From an uncultured Saprospiraceae bacterium (GTDB lineage: Bacteria; Bacteroidota; Bacteroidia; Chitinophagales; Saprospiraceae), in contig CALKJD010000014.1 in NCBI GenBank assembly GCA_937995755.1, forward strand, positions 23,586 through 87,585: a stretch of 64,000 bases of DNA, given 5' to 3'. A model generated the notes under the pieces. That model ran no database searches, had not been told where the DNA came from, and saw only the letters and a list, made by a program, of their open reading frames with translations. Made by a program: the position numbers and the translations under genes. Below, in pieces: positions 17,690-25,857 of the stretch. Position 1 is the first letter of the stretch; every line of letters starts with the position of its first letter.

Positions 17690-18532
17690 TTATGCAAATT
17701 TGTAAGAAAGCATTTTGTAATACAGTTTTGCAGCTAAAAACTGAGATGCCTTATGGCCGTCAATAGGAGCGAGTTCTACAATATCAAACCCTACCACATT
17801 TTTTTTCTCAAATATTTCTTTGAGGTAATTTATTACAGTATACCAATCTAGGCCGCCTGGTTCTGGTGTTCCTGTTGCAGGCATAATAGAAGGGTCAAAA
17901 GCATCAAGATCTAAAGTGATATATACATTCTCAGTCATCTTGCAGAGAGAGTCTTTTTTCCAATTTGATCCTTTCTTTATATCGTCAGTAAAGTAGACCT
18001 TGTCATAGTCCATATGCTCTTTTTCGGTAATGTCCATACTTCTTATTCCTACTTGTATAAGGTTGCAGTTTTTACTCGCATCATATACAGCACAGGCGTG
18101 GTTATAATCTGTACCATCGTAGTTAGGTCTAAGATCTGCATGAGCATCGATCTGTACTATTGTGAGATCTTCAAAATGTTCATAATGTGCTTTGATCAAT
18201 CCAATACTGATACTATGCTCTCCTCCAAAGAAGGTCAAGAATTTATGATCCTTTAGTAGCTTCTTTGTATACTCATATGTATGCTCATACATCTCCTCTG
18301 GAGAGTCAAATTTTGGCGCAGTAGGAAGTAAGTGAATTCCTTTGAGATATACTTCTGTATCCGTTTCTATATCGTAGAGCTCCATGTTTTCGGCAGCATC
18401 CATGAAAGCATCAAAACCTTTATCAGCACCTTTGCCCCAAGTGCTAGTGCCATCATACGGAATAGATTGAAGATAAATAGCAGCGTCTTCTTTGCTTGCA
18501 TATTTATCTTCGATTCCAGCGAACGTTTTCAT
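17690..18532 (-). CDS. speB: Agmatinase / ureohydrolase
   Basis: A 280-aa ureohydrolase. The binuclear manganese ligands are all present: GGEHS (His106), DAHADLR (Asp129, His131, Asp133) and TLDLDAFDP (Asp208, Asp210). It should hydrolyse agmatine to putrescine and urea, since arginine decarboxylase is encoded directly upstream (23-base gap). Specificity is inferred from this partner; arginase or another guanidino substrate is less likely. The gene continues into the GNAT-nitrilase gene after 22 bases. Confidence 0.92.
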   Translation of the reverse strand: MKTFAGIEDKYASKEDAAIYLQSIPYDGTSTWGKGADKGFDAFMDAAENMELYDIETDTEVYLKGIHLLPTAPKFDSPEEMYEHTYEYTKKLLKDHKFLTFFGGEHSISIGLIKAHYEHFEDLTIVQIDAHADLRPNYDGTDYNHACAVYDASKNCNLIQVGIRSMDITEKEHMDYDKVYFTDDIKKGSNWKKDSLCKMTENVYITLDLDAFDPSIMPATGTPEPGGLDWYTVINYLKEIFEKKNVVGFDIVELAPIDGHKASQFLAAKLYYKMLSYKFA

Positions 18533-18555
18533 TGTATTGTATTCTTGATGTTGAA

Positions 18556-19962
18556 TTAATATCCTAGTATATCAAGCATCTCATCTACGGTCTGCTCATT
18601 GCGATATACATAATCTACAAAATTTCCAGTTTCATCTCTATCGACGATAATCATCTTAGGGGAGGGTATAAGACAATGCTTGATCCCTCCATATCCACTG
18701 ATAGAATCTTGATATGCTCCTGTATGAAAAAAGCCTACATATAAAGGTTCTTTGTCTTCAGGTGAAAACTTAGGAAGTACAAGTGCTTGATTCATGTCTT
18801 CAGAGTTATAGTAGTCTGAATGATCACAGCTAATACCTCCAATATTTACTTTGGTATATTCATTATTCCACTTGTTAATAGGTAGCATGATAAATTTTTC
18901 ATTGATAGACCATGCATCTGGAATTGTATTCATCAGACTATTATCTACCATGTACCACATCTCTGCGTCGTTTTGTGCTTTTTGCTCCAATACAGAAAAT
19001 ATAGTGGCACCACTTTCTCCAACAGTATACTTGCCAAACTCTGTAAAGATGTCTGGTTCCTCTATATCCGCTTCACGGCATGCAGAAGCAATATTGCCAA
19101 CAAGTTCATTGATGATATACTCATAATCATACTCAAATCCTAAATTGTTTCTCACTGGGAATCCTCCTCCTAAATCAATGGCTTTCATTTCAGGACAGAT
19201 CTGTTTGAGCTCAACGAATAGTTTCATTGCCTTTTGGAATTCTCCCCAGTAGTACATATTATCTTTAATACCAGAATCGATAAAGAAATGCATCATTTTA
19301 AGACTTATCGTTTCATCACCTTTGATTTCAGTATTGTAAAAATCAATAATCTCGTTGGCTCTGATACCTAGTCTTGAAGTATAGTATGCCGTCTGGGGCT
19401 CTTCGTCGATGGCCATACGGACACCAATTTTGAGTGGTTTTTCTAATCCTTTGGCATATCGCTTTACACGTTGTAATTCAGACTTGGAGTCCAATATCAA
19501 TATTGAATTATAGAATCCATCTTTATTAAGTCTGGCTATTTTTTGTAGATAATCTTCAGTCTTATATCCATTGTGGATGATGATGATTTTTTTGTTGATT
19601 TCACCTTCATCATATAGCTTGTATATCAGATCGATATCAAATGAAGAAGACGTCTCCAACTGAATACCTTCTCTTACTGCAGACTTAACCACATGTGAGA
19701 AATGGCAGCATTTAGTACAATAGGCATAATAATACTTGCCCTTGTATTTGTGTTTTTTGATGGCTCTGCGAAACAGATTTCGCGCTTTTTTGATCTGTTC
19801 ACCTATTCTTGGTAGGTACATCAATTTGAATGGTGTACCGTACTTCTCTACTAGATATTTGAGAGACACTCCGTGGAATGTTAAATATCCGTCTTTGAGG
19901 TCAAACCCTTCCTGAGGAAAGTAATAACTCTGATCAATAAGATCGAAATATGTATTTTTCAT
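18556..19962 (-). CDS. speA: Arginine decarboxylase (fold III, PLP)
   Basis: A 468-aa fold-III PLP decarboxylase of the short type found in Bacteroidota, much shorter than the roughly 630-aa SpeA of Proteobacteria. YAYCTKCCHF puts Lys84 in the position of the PLP Schiff base. LGGGFPVR (about 268) is the phosphate-binding glycine loop, and GISCDHSDYY near 390 is the C-terminal catalytic segment. It converts arginine to agmatine, feeding the agmatinase encoded next. It starts seven bases after the 61-aa protein gene, so both are read from the promoter at 20194-20223. Confidence 0.9.
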   Translation of the reverse strand: MKNTYFDLIDQSYYFPQEGFDLKDGYLTFHGVSLKYLVEKYGTPFKLMYLPRIGEQIKKARNLFRRAIKKHKYKGKYYYAYCTKCCHFSHVVKSAVREGIQLETSSSFDIDLIYKLYDEGEINKKIIIIHNGYKTEDYLQKIARLNKDGFYNSILILDSKSELQRVKRYAKGLEKPLKIGVRMAIDEEPQTAYYTSRLGIRANEIIDFYNTEIKGDETISLKMMHFFIDSGIKDNMYYWGEFQKAMKLFVELKQICPEMKAIDLGGGFPVRNNLGFEYDYEYIINELVGNIASACREADIEEPDIFTEFGKYTVGESGATIFSVLEQKAQNDAEMWYMVDNSLMNTIPDAWSINEKFIMLPINKWNNEYTKVNIGGISCDHSDYYNSEDMNQALVLPKFSPEDKEPLYVGFFHTGAYQDSISGYGGIKHCLIPSPKMIIVDRDETGNFVDYVYRNEQTVDEMLDILGY

Positions 19963-19969
19963 TATCCAA

Positions 19970-20155
19970 TTATCCCTTTTTCTTTTTCGCTTTTATTTTG
20001 ATTGGCATTTCGTCATTTTCGACTTCATCTAACCAGTGACCTTTGTGTCTGTATTTCACTTTGTCGTTAGGTAATCTTCCATGATGGATCGTATCACCGA
20101 TTTGGTCTTTCATTTTTGGTTTTAGATCTTTCTTATGCAGTTTGCGTGGAGGCAT
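19970..20155 (-). CDS. Small basic protein leading the polyamine operon
   Basis: A 61-aa protein beginning MPPRKLHKKDLKPK. I use ATG 20155; the frame can be extended three codons to a TTG. It is rich in Lys and His, has no cysteine and no signal, and ends in KIKAKKKKG. It lies 41 bases after a TGTGACC-type promoter and seven bases before the arginine decarboxylase gene, which supports real translation. I do not recognise the family. A nucleic-acid-binding or ribosome-associated role would fit the charge but is only a guess. Confidence 0.65.
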   Translation of the reverse strand: MPPRKLHKKDLKPKMKDQIGDTIHHGRLPNDKVKYRHKGHWLDEVENDEMPIKIKAKKKKG

Positions 20156-20193
20156 AATATTCAATTTTCATTCTGTTATTAATAGAGATTTAT

Positions 20194-20223
20194 ATAGAGA
20201 GTCATTACTAGTCTATAGGTCAC
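20194..20223 (-). promoter_or_regulatory. TGTGACC-N16-CTCT promoter, polyamine/PPK2/corA operon
   Basis: Minus strand GTGACC, 16 bases, CTCTCTAT, ending 38 bases before ATG 20155. It is one of twelve sites with this layout in the window, and the seven genes that follow have no other evident promoter. Confidence 0.75.
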
Positions 20224-20252
20224 ATAAAAATAAAGTGTATTTCTACTGAAAT

Positions 20253-20696
20253 TTATAATTCAATATCATCAGAACTATTGCTGTCGAGATCTTCCACATC
20301 GTCATCCATATCATCGATAGATATGTCGCTGTCTTCCGTGTCAAATTCGTCGTCGCCATAGTCATTGTCATCATTGCTGTTGTAGATGTCTAAGAAGTCC
20401 TCATCATCATGCTTATCCGCTAGTCTAGCTTGGACTCCTGGTTTTAACCTTCCATTATCATCGTAATCATCATCATTAGCGATTACATAGATAGCCTCAT
20501 CTTGAGTCATGCGTATGAGATAGTATTTTTCTTCAGTTTCGATAGGTAGGCCCTTTCGTTTCTTGCCATCTATACCTGTAAATTCTACAAGGTGCTTACG
20601 GAAACCTCTTGGGTAGACAAGCTTGATTTGCTCTAGTTCATCTTCTGTTAGCTTGTCGAAATTCTTGATAACTTTTGGTTTGTTTGTAATTGCCAT
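20253..20696 (-). CDS. Conserved-looking protein with very acidic tail
   Basis: A 147-aa protein. The first 75 residues are compact and mixed in charge (KPKVIKNFDKLTEDELEQIK, then a VYPRGF...HLVEFTG segment and EEKYYLIRMT). The last 70 are a low-complexity Asp/Glu/Ser tail ending in SSDDIEL. No signal or membrane segment is present. I recall similar unnamed proteins in Bacteroidota but no function. It is the last gene of the ATP-grasp operon (18-base gap after the AstE-like gene), so it could be a substrate, carrier or regulator for those enzymes; this is inference. Confidence 0.85.
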   Translation of the reverse strand: MAITNKPKVIKNFDKLTEDELEQIKLVYPRGFRKHLVEFTGIDGKKRKGLPIETEEKYYLIRMTQDEAIYVIANDDDYDDNGRLKPGVQARLADKHDDEDFLDIYNSNDDNDYGDDEFDTEDSDISIDDMDDDVEDLDSNSSDDIEL

Positions 20697-20714
20697 GTCG
20701 TATAGTTTAGTATA

Positions 20715-21695
20715 TTATTTTAATATTCCAAGATGAAGGATTCTTCCTCCAGTTTGGTTAACAGGACTCACACTCTTTCCGATAACTATACCATCTTGAG
20801 GTGCGTAGTACTCTTTTATTTTATTACCAAATATATCTCTTATTGTGGCAATTATTTCACCTTTTTTAACCATTTGTCTAAGCTCCACTGGAATTGATAA
20901 TAATCCTCCAGTATCAGTATATATCCATAGACTTTTATCACAATGCACAGTTTGCTTTTCAGTAGTTATAATATCGTCTTTCACCATCTCTAGATCGCAA
21001 AGGACATTATGTACACCATCTATTCCACTGCGTATCAGCTTCTTCTGGAATGTGCTAGGGTTACCTACTTCAAGTGTGATCGCTGGAATCCCCATATCAT
21101 CAGCTGCTCCACGTAACGTACCATCTGAAGGTGGGTTATGTACTATGATATCAGCATTCTGTAGCAATGCCATTTTCTTTACTTTCGGCTGGCTCATATC
21201 CGCTCTGATGTAATAGCTATTTATTCTTCCTGTACTGGCTGTGTGTAAGTCCAATAGATAGTCTATATGCTTGATAAATCGCTGCACGAACCTATATGCA
21301 TAAACTTGACTGATATTCCCATCTTCTTTGCCAGGCATGATATGGTTGATATCTACACCATCGTTAAATCGTCTCTTTTTACGCATAAACGCAGGTACGT
21401 TGACCACAGGGACGCCTACGATGGTTCCTGATAGTTCTTCTACAGATACTTCGTCGAATAATCGCTGGATCACAGATATTCCGTTGAGTTCATTTCCGTG
21501 TACAGCAGCAGTTACACCTAGTACTGGTCCGTCTTGCTTCCCTCTCATTACTAAGAGTGGTATACATATAGGATTAGAAAATCCATCAGATATAATCTTC
21601 AACCAATAGTGCCTTTGAGTACCTCTAGGTGTATCTTCTATATTGAAATCAAGTATCATCGGTACGTCACTATTCATATTCATCTGCATATTCAA
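20715..21695 (-). CDS. Succinylglutamate desuccinylase/aspartoacylase-like enzyme
   Basis: A 326-aa zinc carboxypeptidase-fold (M14, AstE/AspA) protein. The zinc motif is AAVHGNELNG (His66, Glu69), with the third ligand in DLHTAS near 157 and a substrate arginine candidate in the RRFNDG segment. A C-terminal beta domain (about 240-326) is typical of the family. Relatives remove an N-acyl group from acidic amino acids. The gene overlaps the upstream ATP-grasp gene by 26 bases; internal ATGs at 21683 and 21677 would shorten the overlap. Pairing with amide-forming ATP-grasp enzymes suggests it cuts or trims their product. Confidence 0.9.
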   Translation of the reverse strand: MNMQMNMNSDVPMILDFNIEDTPRGTQRHYWLKIISDGFSNPICIPLLVMRGKQDGPVLGVTAAVHGNELNGISVIQRLFDEVSVEELSGTIVGVPVVNVPAFMRKKRRFNDGVDINHIMPGKEDGNISQVYAYRFVQRFIKHIDYLLDLHTASTGRINSYYIRADMSQPKVKKMALLQNADIIVHNPPSDGTLRGAADDMGIPAITLEVGNPSTFQKKLIRSGIDGVHNVLCDLEMVKDDIITTEKQTVHCDKSLWIYTDTGGLLSIPVELRQMVKKGEIIATIRDIFGNKIKEYYAPQDGIVIGKSVSPVNQTGGRILHLGILK

Positions 21696-22671
21696 ATATT
21701 TTATCTATTGTTAGTTTAATAATAGGCTTGCCTGATTGAGCTTGTGCCTGTGGAAAGCCCCCAATGCTTAGTGTATTGATCTCTGATAAGACGCGCTTAC
21801 CATCGTCATCTACTAATGTATCTGCACCATATATTAAGATGCCTTCTTGTATCAACTGTGGGCTGATTGTTTCTATTATATATTTTTCTTCAGGTGTGAT
21901 CTCTGTATGTACAGATTGACCTCCTTGGGATACATTACATATCCACGAACCCTCTTTAGGTAGTCTCAATGATGCGGCTAATATCTCACCGCCTACCACT
22001 AAAATTCTCTTGTCTCCTTGGCTGACATTTTTTAGATATTTCATGCCGATATAGCCATCAGTGACGATGGTGTTTTCGATACTCTTGAGGTATGTATCTC
22101 TATCATGTTCTATATCACCTTCGTAGATCTTAGCGCCATCTATTTTTACCACACCTTTACCACCATATTCTCTTAATGGCTTGAGTACAATGGGTTGATG
22201 TGTTGAAAAATCAATAGCATCTTGAATACTTTTAATCTTCTTGATTGTAGGACATACTTCGGGTATACTTAGTAAGTATTCTTTGCTGCTAGTCTTGATT
22301 ATACCTTTTGGATTATTGATGATAATCGCATTTCCCTTATTAGACTCTAGCCACAGTAGCCATTCATCGGATATGGGTCTTGGGAGTCTCATGAAGATGA
22401 TATCGTAATCGTCAAGATGTAACTGTTTTAATCCTCTACTGAAATAACTGCCTTCATCCGTGTACTGAAAATCATCACCTAAACGTACGCCATGTAATTG
22501 TTCGGCATCCATCTCCTTAAAAAAGGGAATGTTATTTTCAATTCCTCTGCTGGCGATATCTATACTTTTGCATTGCTTATGCTCATTCATTTCACTCACC
22601 AATGAGTAAATTGAATTTTGATCGCTATGTCCACTATGATCAGTGAGCACGAGTACCTTATATTTAGTCAT
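21670..22671 (-). CDS. ATP-grasp enzyme, RimK/glutathione synthetase-like
   Basis: A 333-aa protein. An N-terminal pre-ATP-grasp domain (about 1-120) is followed by an ATP-grasp fold. PIVLKPLREYGGKGVVKI (about 160-177) is the ATP-binding lysine and glycine loop, and VLSEINTLSIGGFPQ (about 298) carries the Glu/Asn metal ligands. Such enzymes join a carboxylate to an amine through an acyl phosphate. The substrate is not evident. Its start shares one base with the stop of the 481-aa gene (TAATG), a sign of coupled translation, and its end overlaps the AstE-like gene. Confidence 0.88.
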   Translation of the reverse strand: MTKYKVLVLTDHSGHSDQNSIYSLVSEMNEHKQCKSIDIASRGIENNIPFFKEMDAEQLHGVRLGDDFQYTDEGSYFSRGLKQLHLDDYDIIFMRLPRPISDEWLLWLESNKGNAIIINNPKGIIKTSSKEYLLSIPEVCPTIKKIKSIQDAIDFSTHQPIVLKPLREYGGKGVVKIDGAKIYEGDIEHDRDTYLKSIENTIVTDGYIGMKYLKNVSQGDKRILVVGGEILAASLRLPKEGSWICNVSQGGQSVHTEITPEEKYIIETISPQLIQEGILIYGADTLVDDDGKRVLSEINTLSIGGFPQAQAQSGKPIIKLTIDKIFEYADEYE

Positions 22672-24116
22672 TAGCTGATCATTATTTCGTCAAGCAGTGT
22701 AGGATCATTATTCAGTGACTTGAATAGTTTCATTCTGAATTTTCCTTTGCTGTTGTATAGCGCCTTGCACATTTTGTCGATAGCGATAGTAGATAATACT
22801 GTCTGGATATATCCTTCGATCAGATCATCAAGCCCTAATCCTAGTTTATTGAAATCTCTACGATCCATAAGCATAAGTCTGTTGGTATCTGAGCCCCATT
22901 GATTTTCGCCTTCTTTGACAGAGAGGTTAGTACCGAGCATGGCCCAACTATCTGCAGCTTTTTCTAATATATCTGCCAGTGGCTTTTCTGCACGACGCGA
23001 GTAGACGCATAATGGTTTGATGCCACTTTCTGTACTACTCAGCATCATACGCAAGTCAGTTACATAGGTTTCACCTTTAGCATTTGGAATAGTACCTACG
23101 TGGTAAAATTTACCTGTAGAACTTACTGATGACCAGTTGTAATTTCCAATGAGACTTTGTACAATGAATCTTTCGTATTCTATATCTAACTCCATAAATG
23201 CTTGGAGTTCCTGATCATTAGTAATAGTATATACACCCTGACCTGCGTTACTATATGGTATTTTTACTACGGCTTGTCCACCCATTTTCATTACCCAGAG
23301 TGGTATTTCATTTTTGCTTACATCCCAGATCGTTTCCGGAGTATTGATTCGTAATCCAAATCCTTCTAGCTCTGTATTATATATATCATAAGCTTTGGCA
23401 GCAACCATTTTGTTGCGACCACCTGCTAAGCAAGCTACTATAGGGTTGAGTACCTTAGTTTTAGTATGTAGAGGTATTCTTGTCCATGGTTTCTGTGTTA
23501 CATATCTAAAAATCGCACGCATCGGCTGCCATTCTCCATTATGCTGAACACAGATAAGATCATCTTCAACTTTGATATGATCGTTATCTTGACCATTGTA
23601 GTATGGCACCAAGAGGACGTCTTCGTTCATTACATCTGCTATTACAGCTGCATAACCGGAAGTCTCCATATAGTTTTTATCATATAGTAGAGCTAGTTTA
23701 CCCTTGACTGCAGGTACACCTTTACGTGGCTTAAGCATAGGCTTAAATGTCCTTTCTATCAATAGTCTATAGCTTCCATCTTCCTTATTATCATCTAATA
23801 AAGGCATAGATTTTTGACCTGATGGACAAGAGTTATTTTCGAGTACCACCATATTTCTTTTGCCTCCAGCAGATGTAGAGTTAATAAGATCTGCACCTCC
23901 CCAAAGGAAATGCTTACACTGGTAGCTAAGTATCTCGTCTAACTTAGATCTGTCTACTCTTGGGTTTAAATGGCAATATCTTGTAATAATTCTCTCTTTG
24001 GAGAGATTAAGGAAGAAGCTTACCATAGGGTGAATGGTAGCGTTTAATGCCTTAGGGTACCAGTGGTTTTCGCTAATGAAAGACCCTGGAATAACGTTTT
24101 CGATTTTACTTTGCAT
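22671..24116 (-). CDS. Probable second ATP-grasp-type ligase
   Basis: A 481-aa cytosolic protein of unclear family. The segment VVKIPYSNAGQGVYTI (about 292) looks like the ATP-grasp lysine plus glycine-rich loop. ERFIVQSLIGNYNWSSV and TYVTDLRMMLSS resemble the following core strands, and NRLMLMDRRDF lies near the end. A proline-rich cluster LENNSCPSGQKSMP lies near residue 100. It leads the operon, 46 bases after a TGTGACC-type promoter, and is coupled to the RimK-like gene. It probably makes the first of two linked peptide or amide bonds. The ATP-grasp assignment is by eye and moderately sure. Confidence 0.75.
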   Translation of the reverse strand: MQSKIENVIPGSFISENHWYPKALNATIHPMVSFFLNLSKERIITRYCHLNPRVDRSKLDEILSYQCKHFLWGGADLINSTSAGGKRNMVVLENNSCPSGQKSMPLLDDNKEDGSYRLLIERTFKPMLKPRKGVPAVKGKLALLYDKNYMETSGYAAVIADVMNEDVLLVPYYNGQDNDHIKVEDDLICVQHNGEWQPMRAIFRYVTQKPWTRIPLHTKTKVLNPIVACLAGGRNKMVAAKAYDIYNTELEGFGLRINTPETIWDVSKNEIPLWVMKMGGQAVVKIPYSNAGQGVYTITNDQELQAFMELDIEYERFIVQSLIGNYNWSSVSSTGKFYHVGTIPNAKGETYVTDLRMMLSSTESGIKPLCVYSRRAEKPLADILEKAADSWAMLGTNLSVKEGENQWGSDTNRLMLMDRRDFNKLGLGLDDLIEGYIQTVLSTIAIDKMCKALYNSKGKFRMKLFKSLNNDPTLLDEIMIS

Positions 24117-24162
24117 TTGATGATTTTGCTATCCTTCGAGAGGAAATTTCCAACATGTTTAC

Positions 24163-24192
24163 TCATAGAGTCTTCAAACAATTATTGGTCAC
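24163..24192 (-). promoter_or_regulatory. TGTGACC-N16-CTCT promoter, ATP-grasp operon
   Basis: Minus strand GTGACC, 16 bases, CTCTATGA, ending 46 bases before ATG 24116. Same spacing as the other eleven sites; the base before GTGACC is G instead of T. Confidence 0.65.
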
Positions 24193-24260
24193 CCATTTTC
24201 TTAGGTTATTTGTCTTTTATCATCTAAATAAATAAAAGATTCCTATACAGCAAAATCAAA

Positions 24261-25004
24261 TTATAAAGTATAAACTATCCCTAAATCAGCAAAGTGAAAA
24301 AAAGCAAAATTGTATACTTGATCCACATCCGCACCGCCTTCGATAACTCTATATCCAGCCTTGATCTGAAGTTGATCATCTATAATATCATAGAGTAACC
24401 CTGCAAATATATCTTCCGCTCTGCCCACGGGTCCTACTAGAGCATCACCCTTTAGCATAAAGGCCAGCCGGTCAGCTGCATTGTAGTTCAATTCGAAACT
24501 TACTAATGGTACATAGCCGAGGTCGGTATCTTCCTCAGTAACAGGACCTTGAGTTAATGCTATACGTGCATCTCGTACAAGAAGACTTGCGCCTAAATCA
24601 AATGTCACCTTCGACTTATCTACTAGTCTATATCGATAGCTTACTCTGTAGGTATTGAATTGATATTGACCATCTACATCTTCTCCAGCAAAAGTTGATC
24701 CTTTGAATAAGATGGGTGTACCCGTAGAAGATTGATACTCAATAGTTAGTGGAACAGCAGTAAGTTCTAGCATGTGCTTGCTTGCTATTAAATAGGCAAT
24801 CTCACCTCTTAGAAAGTAGCCTGATCCTCCGTCGTCGAAATCATCTGATAATGAGAATAATGTTCCTGGCGCTTGATCACCATTTGGAGCCCTTACATCA
24901 TTGTATTGCGTAGAGACATATCCAGATTCAAGACTCAATCTTAGTTGTGCATTCACTTGTATCGCTAGGGTAGTCAATAGTATAAGTAGGCCTAATTGTT
25001 TCAT
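24261..25004 (-). CDS. Outer membrane beta-barrel protein
   Basis: A 247-aa protein with a signal peptide ending LAIQVNA (cleavage near 19). Alternating hydrophobic strands follow, for example YRVSYRYRLVD, VTFDLGASLLV, LVSFELNY and LQIKAGYRVIEGG, with a final strand FADLGIVYTL ending in a hydrophobic residue. The pattern fits an 8-12 strand outer membrane barrel. No further function can be read. It is monocistronic, and I see no TGTGACC site upstream of it. Confidence 0.8.
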   Translation of the reverse strand: MKQLGLLILLTTLAIQVNAQLRLSLESGYVSTQYNDVRAPNGDQAPGTLFSLSDDFDDGGSGYFLRGEIAYLIASKHMLELTAVPLTIEYQSSTGTPILFKGSTFAGEDVDGQYQFNTYRVSYRYRLVDKSKVTFDLGASLLVRDARIALTQGPVTEEDTDLGYVPLVSFELNYNAADRLAFMLKGDALVGPVGRAEDIFAGLLYDIIDDQLQIKAGYRVIEGGADVDQVYNFAFFHFADLGIVYTL

Positions 25005-25191
25005 GGTATTGGATTGATTTATAAATGTAAAACGTACAGATATAAAAAAGTGTTCGATCGCAATTGAAAGAGTTGGATATTAAATAACTAGTGATGTGGC
25101 AAGTGTGCGTCTTGATTATCGAAAGGGTGGTCATAAGTCTTGAAAAATGAGAAATAACAGTAGCGGTATATTTCATTGATTTTGTATGGAT

Positions 25192-25221
25192 GTGACTTAC
25201 TGTAGAGAATAGACTCTTACC
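25192..25221 (+). promoter_or_regulatory. TGTGACY-N16-CTCT promoter, DUF502 gene
   Basis: GTGACT, 16 bases, CTCTTACC, ending 26 bases before ATG 25248. The C-to-T change at the sixth base is shared with the site before the 27119-28000 USP gene. Confidence 0.65.
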
Positions 25222-25247
25222 TTTACGTGAAATGAAATAACATTAAA

Positions 25248-25817
25248 ATGATTCAACGACTATTTGCATACTTTATAGGTGGATTGGCACTCCTTGTTCC
25301 CTTTGCATTATCTACTTGGTTACTGTATTACGTTTATAGATTTGTCGTGGATTATTATCCGATTGAATATGCCTTATTGGGTATTATCGCATTGGTAGCA
25401 GGATTAATAGCTGTAGGCTACATTGCGAGTTCGTATATTGGAGAAAGAGCTTTTTCCACCTTAGAATCAATACTTCTTAAAATGCCAATCATAGGTTCTT
25501 TATATAAGACGACAAAAGATGTGACCGGCGCATTTGTCGGAGCTGAGAATAAGTTTTCTGAGCCAGTTTTGGTACATTATTCAGAAGGGATGTATAGAAT
25601 TGGGTTTATTACGAATAAAGATAATAGTGACCTTAGATCTAAAGATGTTGAAGAAAATCAAGAGCTATTGTATTCTGTTTACATGCCTATTTCGTTTAGT
25701 ATGGCGGGTGATTTTTTCTTGATATCTTCTAAGCAACTTGAACCTATAGATAAGACGGCGAAAGAAGTAATGCAAATGGTAGTATCTGGAGGATTCTTAA
25801 CAGGCCATGACAAATAG
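25248..25817 (+). CDS. DUF502 family membrane protein
   Basis: A 189-aa inner membrane protein. Two N-terminal membrane helices (about 8-28 and 42-64) are followed by the DUF502 soluble part, with IGERAFSTLESILLKMPIIG and LYKTTKDVTGAFVG as typical segments. Relatives occur widely in bacteria, but their function is unknown; a role in membrane or envelope homeostasis is commonly supposed. It stands alone, with its own TGTGACY-type promoter, and converges on the antiporter gene. Confidence 0.88.
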   Translation: MIQRLFAYFIGGLALLVPFALSTWLLYYVYRFVVDYYPIEYALLGIIALVAGLIAVGYIASSYIGERAFSTLESILLKMPIIGSLYKTTKDVTGAFVGAENKFSEPVLVHYSEGMYRIGFITNKDNSDLRSKDVEENQELLYSVYMPISFSMAGDFFLISSKQLEPIDKTAKEVMQMVVSGGFLTGHDK

Positions 25818-25818
25818 T

Positions 25819-25857
25819 AACTAGAGTAGTAGCTTTTAAAAGTATGCTGCTACAGTT
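25819..25857. terminator. Possible bidirectional terminator
   Basis: Stem GTAGTAGC/GCTGCTAC (25826-25833 with 25846-25853, one G-T pair), extended by AACT/AGTT after a three-base bulge. It lies between the convergent DUF502 and antiporter genes. No clear U-tract is present, so this is tentative. Confidence 0.4.
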
